A stretch of DNA of 5,451 bases from an uncultured Planctomycetota bacterium (GTDB taxonomy: Bacteria; Planctomycetota; SZUA-567; JAFGNG01), in the NCBI GenBank assembly GCA_947311175.1, contig CAMZKK010000011.1:1-5451 (forward strand). The letters run 5' to 3'. Both the position numbers and the translations under genes were made by a program. Position 1 is the stretch's first letter, and the number at the start of each line of letters is the position of its first letter. This document shows, one piece after another, positions 1 through 5,451 of this stretch. The notes under the pieces are model-generated. The model was not told where the DNA came from, did no database searches, and was given only the letters and a program-made list of their open reading frames with translations.

Positions 1-4
1 AAAT

Positions 5-34
5 CTAAATTACTCGGTAGGAATTTAGAATAAA
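5..34. repeat. Copy 1 of a ~30-bp imperfect direct repeat flanking the cyclase
   Basis: This stretch aligns with 2174-2204 at 26 identical positions, three mismatches and three one-base gaps. The shared core is GGTAG followed, with one extra G here, by AATTTAGAAT. The two copies lie just outside the two ends of the cyclase gene. This copy also forms a small hairpin: TCTAAATT (4-11) pairs with AATTTAGA (22-29) across a 10-base loop. It could be a dispersed intergenic repeat or a remnant of a small non-coding element. No transposase or target duplication is visible. Confidence 0.5.
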
Positions 35-51
35 TGGTATAAAATAAATTA

Positions 52-61
52 TTGATATAAT
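52..61 (+). promoter_or_regulatory. Probable extended -10 promoter for the sensor cyclase
   Basis: The bases TTGATATAAT contain a perfect TATAAT hexamer (56-61) preceded by TGA, which matches an extended -10 element. No good TTGACA-like -35 lies 16-18 bases upstream, which is tolerable for an extended -10 promoter. Transcription would start near base 68, leaving a leader of about 50 bases before the start codon. The surroundings are very AT-rich, so chance matches are common; a second candidate, TATAAA at 38-43, is weaker. Confidence 0.45.
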
Positions 62-104
62 TAAAGATTAGTTTAGAATATCATAGGTTTATGGTAATAA
101 CTTT

Positions 105-112
105 AAGGGGTG
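105..112 (+). promoter_or_regulatory. Ribosome binding site that decides the cyclase start
   Basis: AAGGGGTG closely resembles the AAGGAGGTG complement of the 16S rRNA 3' end. It overlaps the in-frame GTG at 110, so that GTG is unlikely to be the start codon. TTG at 119 lies six bases after the site, a normal spacing. ATG at 125 is also possible, with a longer spacer. Confidence 0.6.
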
Positions 113-118
113 AAAAGC

Positions 119-1015
119 TTGAATATGGCAAAGGATAAAACTCGTTCATTTGCATTTAGTATCGCAGTAGTATTCACCTCATTGTTGGTGCTATTTTCCA
201 TTTTTGTTATGGGCTATAACTTTTATAAATCTTCATCAATTTCATTTATGATGTCTGAAAAGATTGCCCAAAGAACATTAAAGAGTATCATTGAAAAGAC
301 AGTTTCCCATATTCATAAAACAGACTCTATTCTAAAAACAATTATGGAAAACAACAGTAACGCTGAAAATGTATTTATTAATAAATATTTTAACGAAAAA
401 ATAATGTATGGTACGGTTAAACATGAAGACAGTTTTGCAAGTATTTATATAGCAGATAGTGAGGGTAATTTCTTACAGGCAAGACGGTTACCTACAATGG
501 TAATTAGACAAATACAAAAAAAACGTAGAGGAAGAAATGAATACTGGAAATGGATTGACAAAAACGGCAAGACGATAAAAGAAAAATCTTTCGCGACAAA
601 ATACGACCCTCGAAATAGACCTTGGTTTAAAGATTCGTTATCGAATAAAGCCATTCATATATCTAAACCATATCAATTCAAGACAATTAATGGATTAGGA
701 ATTACAGTGTCTATTCCATTATATAAAAAAAATAAAATCCAATTTATTGCAGCAACTGATATAACCCTAGGGGAAATAAATACATTTTTATGCAAAGAGG
801 CAAAAGAGATAAATAGTGATATTTTTCTAATCGATAGCAAGAATGACATAATTGCCTCTTCAAATAAAAATCTTTGCAATTCTGTATTAGATGCATTTAA
901 AAGCAAAAGAAAGGAACTTTATTATAACAATCAGGGATACCTAATAATTGGCAAGCAATTCAAAATTGATTCTCTAAAAAATGGAGTATTATTGTGGCCA
1001 CCCCGAATGAAATAA
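119..1015 (+). CDS. Sensor half of a split Cache-domain adenylate cyclase
   Basis: This frame encodes the membrane anchor and extracytoplasmic sensor of a receptor-type cyclase. I start it at TTG 119 because of the ribosome binding site at 105-112; the longest frame begins at GTG 110, and the residue numbers here count from that GTG. A hydrophobic segment at about residues 14-36 is the first TM helix. Residues from about 40 to 290 form a double-Cache-like sensor: a helical stretch, then YDPRNRPWF (165-173), a hallmark of dCache domains, then GITVSIPLY (197-205) and FIAATDITLGEI (212-223). The ligand cannot be told from sequence. The last ten or so residues (GVLLWPPRMK) do not look like a Cache ending, while the -1 frame gives WSIIVATPNE, which does. 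The frame stops at TAA inside the next one, overlapping it by 22 bases. I infer that this is the first half of one ~670-residue protein, interrupted at the A6 run. Confidence 0.85.
   Translation: MNMAKDKTRSFAFSIAVVFTSLLVLFSIFVMGYNFYKSSSISFMMSEKIAQRTLKSIIEKTVSHIHKTDSILKTIMENNSNAENVFINKYFNEKIMYGTVKHEDSFASIYIADSEGNFLQARRLPTMVIRQIQKKRRGRNEYWKWIDKNGKTIKEKSFATKYDPRNRPWFKDSLSNKAIHISKPYQFKTINGLGITVSIPLYKKNKIQFIAATDITLGEINTFLCKEAKEINSDIFLIDSKNDIIASSNKNLCNSVLDAFKSKRKELYYNNQGYLIIGKQFKIDSLKNGVLLWPPRMK
976..982 (+). other. Frame junction: -1 slippery heptamer A AAA AAT
   Basis: In the sensor frame the codons read CTA AAA AAT, giving the X XXY YYZ heptamer A AAA AAT. A -1 slip reads AAA AAA TGG and enters the cyclase frame as Trp-Ser-Ile-Ile-Val-Ala-Thr-Pro, the expected closing strand of a Cache domain. 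One additional A in the run would join the frames equally well. The site could be a homopolymer sequencing error, a true or phase-variable indel, transcriptional slippage or programmed -1 frameshifting. A bulged hairpin follows at 1001-1024. The sequence alone cannot choose among these. Confidence 0.7.
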
Positions 1016-2118
1016 TTCTTGGGGCATCCAAAAAAGCTCTTCACAAAACTATTGCCGTTTCAATCTGTATTTTAATCTTGTTTATTTTGTTAATTGTCGC
1101 ATTTTCTAAAAGAATTTCAAAACCAATCATCAAAATTTCAAATCATATGAATCAAATTCAGAAGATGAATCTTGACTTTAAAATTAAAAATGACTCAAGA
1201 ATAAAAGAAATCAATATCGCACAAAACTCACTTATTGCCCTGCAAGCAGGAATGGTTTCGTTCAAAAAATACATTCCGGCGAAATTGGTTAATATGTTAA
1301 TAGACAATGGACAAGAAGCAAAAATCGGTGGAGAAGAAAAAGAATTAGTGATAATGTTTACCGATATAAAAAATTTCACGACAATTGCTGAAGAGATAAA
1401 TCCATCAGAATTAACAATTCACCTCTCTGATTATTTTGATCATTTGGTTCGAATCATCAACAAATATGAAGGAACCGTAGATAAATATATTGGGGATGCA
1501 ATTTTGGTATTTTGGGGAGCACCAAATGATGTTGAAAATCCATATTCTAAAGCAAGTGAATGTGCAATTGAAATGCAAAGAGAGATAGCAAAGCTTAATG
1601 ATAATTGGAGAAAAACCGGCAAGGCAATATTTGAGACTCGAATAGGATTGCATTGCGGAAAAACCCTAGTTGGAAATATTGGTTCTAGTGAAAGAATTAA
1701 TTATACTATTATTGGCGATACTGTAAATCTTGCAGCAAGATTAGAATCAATCAATAAGCAATATGGGACAAAAATTATTATTTCAGACGCTGTAAATCAA
1801 AAGATAGGAAAAAACTTTAAGACAAGACTTCTTGATAATATCGCAGTCAAAGGTAAATGTGATTCTTTAAAAATATTTGAATTACAAAACTATCCTCAAA
1901 AAGATGAATTAAGAATTAAACAGTTTACAAAAATTTTTACAAAGGCCTTAAACTTATATTTTGCAATCAAATTTAACGAAGCATTAACTCTGTTTAATGA
2001 AGCAAATGATATTAAGCCGGACATCGCATGTGAATTATATATAAAAAGATGTATCGCTTTTAAGATTAACCCTCCTGCTAATGATTGGGATGGAGTTTAT
2101 CGGTGGGAAATAAAATAG
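994..2118 (+). CDS. Catalytic half of the split sensor cyclase: TM, HAMP-like linker, class III adenylate cyclase
   Basis: It is predicted to convert ATP to cAMP and pyrophosphate on the cytoplasmic side of the membrane. Counting from GTG 994, residues 1-15 finish the Cache domain, about 19-38 are a TM helix, and about 39-90 form a HAMP-like linker beginning RISKPI. Residues about 112-298 are the cyclase domain. All key residues are present: metal-binding D124 (MFTDIKNF) and D168 (YIGDA), adenine-recognising K164 and T238 (NYTIIGD), and transition-state residues N245 and R249 (TVNLAAR). Lys with Thr marks class IIIb, the CyaC and soluble-cyclase type, and argues for ATP over GTP. Residues 300-357 look like a TPR-like helical hairpin, followed by a NPPANDWDGVY tail. 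GTG 994 has GGAG seven bases upstream, so separate translation is possible. However, the conserved WSII residues lie before it, so the natural reading is continuation from the sensor frame by a -1 shift. The frame ends with TAG. Confidence 0.9.
   Translation: MATPNEIILGASKKALHKTIAVSICILILFILLIVAFSKRISKPIIKISNHMNQIQKMNLDFKIKNDSRIKEINIAQNSLIALQAGMVSFKKYIPAKLVNMLIDNGQEAKIGGEEKELVIMFTDIKNFTTIAEEINPSELTIHLSDYFDHLVRIINKYEGTVDKYIGDAILVFWGAPNDVENPYSKASECAIEMQREIAKLNDNWRKTGKAIFETRIGLHCGKTLVGNIGSSERINYTIIGDTVNLAARLESINKQYGTKIIISDAVNQKIGKNFKTRLLDNIAVKGKCDSLKIFELQNYPQKDELRIKQFTKIFTKALNLYFAIKFNEALTLFNEANDIKPDIACELYIKRCIAFKINPPANDWDGVYRWEIK
1001..1024 (+). other. Bulged hairpin downstream of the frame junction
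   Basis: CCCCGAAT (1001-1008) can pair with ATTC (1015-1018) and GGGG (1021-1024), leaving a six-base loop and a two-base TT bulge. The stop codon of the sensor frame lies partly in the loop. The stem begins 18 bases after the slippery heptamer, further than the usual 5-9 bases for a frameshift stimulator, so a role is only a suggestion. Confidence 0.3.
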
Positions 2119-2199
2119 CGAGACAATGATAATCCCCGACAAACCAAAAGAATGAACCTAAATTTCTAAAACCCTAAACTTTTCAGGTAGAATTTAGAA
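2119..2199. other. Convergent intergenic region between cyclase and glycosyltransferase
   Basis: The stop codons of the two converging genes are 81 bases apart. Within the gap TTCTAAA (2164-2170) can pair with TTTAGAA (2193-2199), and CTAAATT (2158-2164) with AATTTAG (2191-2197). Neither stem is GC-rich or followed by a T-run in either direction, so I do not call an intrinsic terminator. The repeat copy at 2174-2204 fills the right side. Confidence 0.5.
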
Positions 2200-2204
2200 T
2201 TAAA
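2174..2204. repeat. Copy 2 of the ~30-bp imperfect direct repeat
   Basis: This copy has the same orientation as the one at 5-34 and shares the GGTAG/AATTTAGAAT core. It runs slightly into the 3' end of the glycosyltransferase gene, supplying its TAA stop on the opposite strand. The two copies bracket the cyclase as a roughly 2.2-kb unit. Confidence 0.5.
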
Positions 2205-3324
2205 GAAAAATACTTTGCAAAGCGTCTGTTCTTGTTAATAGTTGGTTTGCGTTGTTTTTTGCATTATTGCAAAAGGTTTGATAATTTTCTTCACTCAAAA
2301 CTTCATTAATTGCTGAACACCATTCATCTACGCTTGAGTGCATATCAATTAATTTTCCTCCTTTGCCAACCGCTTCCGGTATTCCACCGGCATTGGTGGC
2401 TACGCTTGGAATACCCCTTAATCCAGCTTCAACAAAGACTCTTCCGAATGGTTCTGGAATTTGTGCCGGAGCAAACAACAATGACGAACTCTTATACATT
2501 GCATCCATATCATCTGTCCATGGGATATGAGTTATATTTTCTTGTCTTGACATTTTATTCCTCAATCCCTTTGAGGCAGTGCCTACCACGGTAAATCTTT
2601 TATCCGTCATTTTATTGGCAACCTCTAACAAGATATTTATTCCCTTAATTTCCTGCGGTTTTACAAATAGAATAGAGGCATTGTTATTCGGCATAAAGTC
2701 ATCATTGTTTTTTTTCAAATCAATGATTGGATACATCAACTCTGAATCTCTATCAAAAAATTTCTTTATCACCTTTGCGATATATTTACTGTTTGCTACA
2801 ACTGTATCTGCTGTCTTATAGGCGGCTGAATAAAGTGAAAGATTCTTTTTTATCAATCGCCACTTTAATTTATATCTAATTGGTAAATTTGCAAAACTTG
2901 GTTTTTCGGCTGTTAAAGCATCTTCACCTTTGAAAAACAACGGGGTTAATGGTCGATAGCCATGAAAAAGAATTAATGATTTTATTTCCATCTCTTTTGC
3001 AACCGATACCGAAGCCGGTGCCAAAATGTTTTGAGTAAGTAGAATATCTGGTTTATATTCCTCAATCTCATTTCTAATAATATTTTCCCAAATTTTATTC
3101 CAATAGATGGTGAGGTAATCATTATCCTTGATGAATACAGGTTTTCTCAAAACCTTAGTCTTAATTTCAAGTTCACCCTCACCCTCAAAATCCTCATCTC
3201 TGCCACCCTGCATAACTCTAACAGAATGTCCCATTTGCAGAAGAGATTGAACAATCCCTTTTGCGAGTTTATCTGCACCACCTTCATTTTTTTTATATTT
3301 ATCCAGCGAAAAGATAATTCGCAT
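2200..3324 (-). CDS. GT4-like (GT-B fold) glycosyltransferase
   Basis: This 374-residue protein is predicted to move a sugar from a nucleotide-sugar donor onto a glycan or lipid acceptor at the inner face of the membrane. The N-terminal Rossmann half opens with MRIIFSLDKY and a glycine-containing loop (EGGADKLAKG, residues 14-23), followed by the LLQMGHSVRV strand typical of GT4 enzymes. The donor-binding half contains VKPQEIKG (221-228), VVGTASKG (246-253) and EPFGRVFVEAG (291-301), which supplies the E-x7-E pair E291/E299. It then has NAGGIPEAVGKGGKLI (311-326). Length is normal for the family and no signal peptide or TM segment is seen. Donor and acceptor cannot be deduced. ATG 3324 lies nine bases after the deacetylase stop with a ribosome binding site across that stop, so the two are probably cotranscribed and coupled. 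It is the last gene of the - strand run. Confidence 0.88.
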   Translation of the reverse strand: MRIIFSLDKYKKNEGGADKLAKGIVQSLLQMGHSVRVMQGGRDEDFEGEGELEIKTKVLRKPVFIKDNDYLTIYWNKIWENIIRNEIEEYKPDILLTQNILAPASVSVAKEMEIKSLILFHGYRPLTPLFFKGEDALTAEKPSFANLPIRYKLKWRLIKKNLSLYSAAYKTADTVVANSKYIAKVIKKFFDRDSELMYPIIDLKKNNDDFMPNNNASILFVKPQEIKGINILLEVANKMTDKRFTVVGTASKGLRNKMSRQENITHIPWTDDMDAMYKSSSLLFAPAQIPEPFGRVFVEAGLRGIPSVATNAGGIPEAVGKGGKLIDMHSSVDEWCSAINEVLSEENYQTFCNNAKNNANQLLTRTDALQSIFL

Positions 3325-3331
3325 TATTGTT

Positions 3332-3340
3332 ACCTACCCT
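3332..3340 (-). promoter_or_regulatory. Ribosome binding site of the glycosyltransferase, overlapping the deacetylase stop
   Basis: Read on the - strand the bases are AGGGTAGGT, with AGGT ending seven bases before ATG 3324. The element spans the TAG stop of the upstream deacetylase gene, an arrangement that favours translational coupling. Confidence 0.55.
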
Positions 3341-4107
3341 AACTTATCGGCATTAAATAGTCGTTCAGTTTCTCTTTTGACCCGACGAATATTAATCAGA
3401 TTATATATCGAAGAAGTCGTGTATTTAAGTTTAAAGCCTTTCCTCTCCTGCCCCGATCTAATCCGTTTTAAGAAATATTGTTCTGCCGGCTGATGGACGT
3501 TTCCTCGCAAGGTGCTAACGGCACAGTCATAGCCACACTCTTTCACAATATTAATAATTCTCGGGCTAAATCGCCCCCTTGGATAACAGAATGTCGTAAT
3601 CGGTTTATCAATAATTTTTTCCAAAAAAGTCTTTGATTCCCGCAACTCAACCCAAACCTCTTCATCGCTAAGAGTTGTTAATTCTCGATGAGTGATAGTA
3701 TGTGAGCCGATTTCAATTCCTGCGTCCGATATTTCTTTAAGTTGTTTATTTGTCAATCCATATAGTCCGGGGGCAACTCGATGGGGAATTGCCCCATCAC
3801 AAATATTACCAGAGATAGCAAAGATGGTTGCAGGAATATCAAATTCTCGCAAAATAGGAAATGCACTTTCATAAAAGTCGTAATAGACATCATCAAAGGT
3901 AAGGACTACAGTTTTTTTTGATGTTTTGCCTTCATAGTTAATTCTTCGCCATGCCTCACTTAGAGTAATAAATTCAAAGCCCCAATGTTTTAGTGTAACA
4001 ATCTGCTCGGCAAGAGTAGAATCTGTAACAAATAAATGTGCATCTTGCGGTAAATTACCGGCAGTAACAACATGATGATACATATAAATCGGAATCATTG
4101 AATTCAT
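3334..4107 (-). CDS. Polysaccharide deacetylase (CE4 / NodB-like)
   Basis: The 257-residue protein is predicted to remove N- or O-acetyl groups from a glycan using a divalent metal. I chose ATG 4107 (MNSMIPIYMYHHV): it follows the leuS stop by 10 bases and begins at the conserved YMYHHV strand. A longer frame to ATG 4158 would only add residues out of frame with the LeuRS C-terminus. CE4 motifs appear in order: TFDD (70-73) with the catalytic-base and metal Asp, SHTITH (135-140) with the two metal His, and CYPRGRF (174-180), then CGYDCAVST and a late FLKRI strand. There is no signal peptide or TM helix, so as read it is cytoplasmic, unlike exported peptidoglycan or chitin deacetylases. Together with the adjacent glycosyltransferase this suggests work on an intracellular glycan intermediate. 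The exact substrate is unknown. No strong ribosome binding site precedes it (only AGAAAG), so translation may depend on ribosomes finishing leuS. Confidence 0.88.
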   Translation of the reverse strand: MNSMIPIYMYHHVVTAGNLPQDAHLFVTDSTLAEQIVTLKHWGFEFITLSEAWRRINYEGKTSKKTVVLTFDDVYYDFYESAFPILREFDIPATIFAISGNICDGAIPHRVAPGLYGLTNKQLKEISDAGIEIGSHTITHRELTTLSDEEVWVELRESKTFLEKIIDKPITTFCYPRGRFSPRIINIVKECGYDCAVSTLRGNVHQPAEQYFLKRIRSGQERKGFKLKYTTSSIYNLINIRRVKRETERLFNADKLG

Positions 4108-4117
4108 ATAAAACTTT

Positions 4118-5451
4118 CTATTTAACAGCGATATTAACAATTCTTCCCGGCACAACAATCACCTTTTTTATTTCACGATTGCCAATATCATCCTTAACCT
4201 TTGCGTTTTGCAATGCTAATTTTTCTAACTCTTCCTTTGCAGTATCCGGTGATACTGTCAATTTACATCTAACCTTACCATTGACCTGCACCGGCATTTC
4301 AATGGTATCTACCTTTAATGCATTTGCATCTGCAGTTGGCCATTCCGCTTTGAAGATACTATCGCTATTGCCAATCAAGCTATAAAGCTCTTCACAGAAA
4401 TGAGGAACTATTGGTGCAACAAGAAGAAGCATAGATTCAATCGATTCTCGCAAAACCTCAGGGCAAACTTTCTCCGGTGAACGAACCATATTTAGAAGCT
4501 CCATCACTGATGAGATTGCGGTATTAAAGCGAAATCCCCCTTCAATTGCATCTGTAACTTTACCTATACTTTCATGAGTTTTGCGACGCAAGGCCTTACT
4601 TGCTTCATCTAAGTTAGAAGGAATTTTGGTTGACGCATTTTTTATTTCTTCAAGATTGACAATTACTGCATCCCACACTCGATTTAAAAATCGCCATGAG
4701 CCTTGCATTCTTTCATCACTCCAAATCCGTTCATGATCCGGCGGATTATCTGACAACATATAGAGCCGAACACAATCTGCTCCGAATTTATCCATCATAG
4801 AATCAGGATCAACAATATTTAATTTTGACTTACTGATTTTGGTCATCTCAGACCTTACATCATGACCACAGGTTTTACATTTTCCATTAATTATGGCGTC
4901 GCCTTTTTCCTTACCACCAACAACATCTTCCTCTGGTATCCATTTACATTCTTCACAAAAATATGCAGTTTTACAAACCATTCCTTGACAGAATAGATTT
5001 TTTGCAGGCTCATCAAAATCAAGATAACCAAGTTCATTGAGGACATGGGTAAAGAAACGAAAATAAATAAGATGCATCGTTGCGTGTTCAATCCCACCGA
5101 TATAGGTATCAACCGGCATCCAGTAATTTACCAATTCCTTATTAAATGGAGCATCACTTTCATTTGGCGAACAATACCGCAAGAAATACCAAGAGCTATC
5201 GACAAAGGTGTCCATAGTATCGGTTTCTCGTTTTGCATCTGCTCCACATTGCGGGCATTTACAATTTACAAAAGACTCACAAGAGGCAAGAGGATTACCA
5301 CCTTCAATTCCAAAGTCAACATCCATCGGTAGTTCCACCGGTAAATCTTTTTCAGGAACCGGCACGGCTCCGCATTTATCGCAATAAATAATTGGAATTG
5401 GTGCTCCCTAGTAACGCTGACGGCTAAGCAACCAATCACGCAGACGATAAT
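4118..5451 (-). CDS. leuS: Leucyl-tRNA synthetase, C-terminal two-thirds or less, with one in-frame TAG
   Basis: LeuRS charges tRNA-Leu with leucine in the cytoplasm. The gene enters from the right edge reading YRLRDWLLSRQRY, then TAG, then GAPIPIIYCDKCG, a near-exact family match apart from the stop. Downstream come ETDTMDTFVDSSWYFLRY, the YIGGIEHATMHLIYFRFF strand-helix, the class I signature KISKS (4826-4840; the family usually has KMSKS), the anticodon-binding helical domain, and a C-terminal domain with NGKVRCKL ending VNIAVK. Two sets of CxxC pairs suggest zinc sites: CDKC (5372-5383) with CPQC (5246-5257), and CEEC (4946-4957) with CKTC (4868-4879). The GTG at 5365 is the first start-like codon after the TAG but is not a credible start, because matched family sequence continues upstream of it. 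The gene appears to head the run with the deacetylase and glycosyltransferase. The N-terminal catalytic and editing parts lie outside the window. Confidence 0.93.
5408..5410 (-). other. In-frame amber codon at the Trp of the LeuRS RYWG motif
   Basis: On the - strand the codons read CGT CAG CGT TAC TAG GGA GCA CCA, giving R-Q-R-Y-stop-G-A-P, where LeuRS proteins have R-Q-R-Y-W-G. A single G-to-A change from TGG explains it; on the + strand that is C to T. The frame is intact on both sides. TAG is the normal terminator of three genes here (cyclase, deacetylase and leuS itself), so general reassignment of TAG is unlikely. Confidence 0.85.

Noticed and set aside
1158..1653. Small - strand frames inside the cyclase gene
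   Set aside because: They lie opposite strongly conserved cyclase codons, have no recognisable domains and are explained as antisense shadows in AT-rich DNA.
2158..2200. Bidirectional terminator between the convergent genes
   Set aside because: The possible stems are seven AT-rich base pairs with long loops and no T-run follows on either strand, so an intrinsic terminator is not supported.
5..2204. Cyclase gene as cargo of an insertion sequence
   Set aside because: The flanking repeats are short, direct and imperfect, and no transposase, integrase or target duplication is visible.
2310..2821. Small + strand frames opposite the glycosyltransferase
   Set aside because: They mirror conserved glycosyltransferase codons, show no family motif and have no convincing ribosome binding site.
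4108..4158. Upstream start of the deacetylase at ATG 4158
   Set aside because: The extra 17 residues are LeuRS coding sequence read in another frame, and the CE4 family begins at the YMYHHV strand just after ATG 4107.
4118..5365. A self-contained short gene starting at GTG 5365
   Set aside because: LeuRS homology continues upstream through the TAG to the window edge, and the fragment would lack much of the catalytic domain.
5408..5410. Genome-wide reassignment of TAG to Trp
   Set aside because: The cyclase, deacetylase and leuS genes all end at TAG where their families normally end, so TAG works as a stop here.

Overview
The window is AT-rich bacterial chromosomal DNA with tightly packed genes, standard stop codons and Shine-Dalgarno-like sites. 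I cannot place it taxonomically. A Cache-domain adenylate cyclase, a bacterial-type leucyl-tRNA synthetase (LeuRS) rich in CxxC pairs, and a glycan deacetylase with a glycosyltransferase would fit many uncultivated bacterial lineages. No rRNA, tRNA, CRISPR array or transposase is visible.

Layout. Bases 1-118 hold an imperfect repeat with a small hairpin, a good extended -10 promoter and a ribosome binding site. Bases 119-2118 (+ strand) encode one membrane-bound sensor cyclase split into two overlapping reading frames. The first half is a TM segment plus an extracytoplasmic dCache-type sensor. The second half is a TM segment, a HAMP-like linker, a class III cyclase domain and a helical tail. 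The frames join exactly at a run of six A (976-981) that forms a -1 slippery heptamer; shifting by -1 there restores the conserved end of the Cache domain. Bases 2119-2199 are a short convergent intergenic region that carries a second copy of the upstream repeat.

The rest lies on the - strand and looks like one operon, transcribed from the right edge of the window: leuS (3' part only), then a polysaccharide deacetylase (CE4), then a GT4-like glycosyltransferase. The gaps between these genes are 10 and 9 bases. leuS runs off the window and carries an in-frame TAG where the family has the Trp of its RYWG motif.

How the genes fit together. The cyclase would turn an unknown extracytoplasmic ligand into cAMP. 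Its active-site set (Asp, Asp, Lys, Thr, Asn, Arg) is complete and of the bicarbonate-responsive class IIIb type. The deacetylase and glycosyltransferase plausibly act together on a cell-envelope glycan, and the operon ties them to leuS expression. The two broken frames, one in a homopolymer and one a single-base Trp-to-stop change, are the most notable points. Each could be a sequence error or real recoding or decay, and raw reads would decide.
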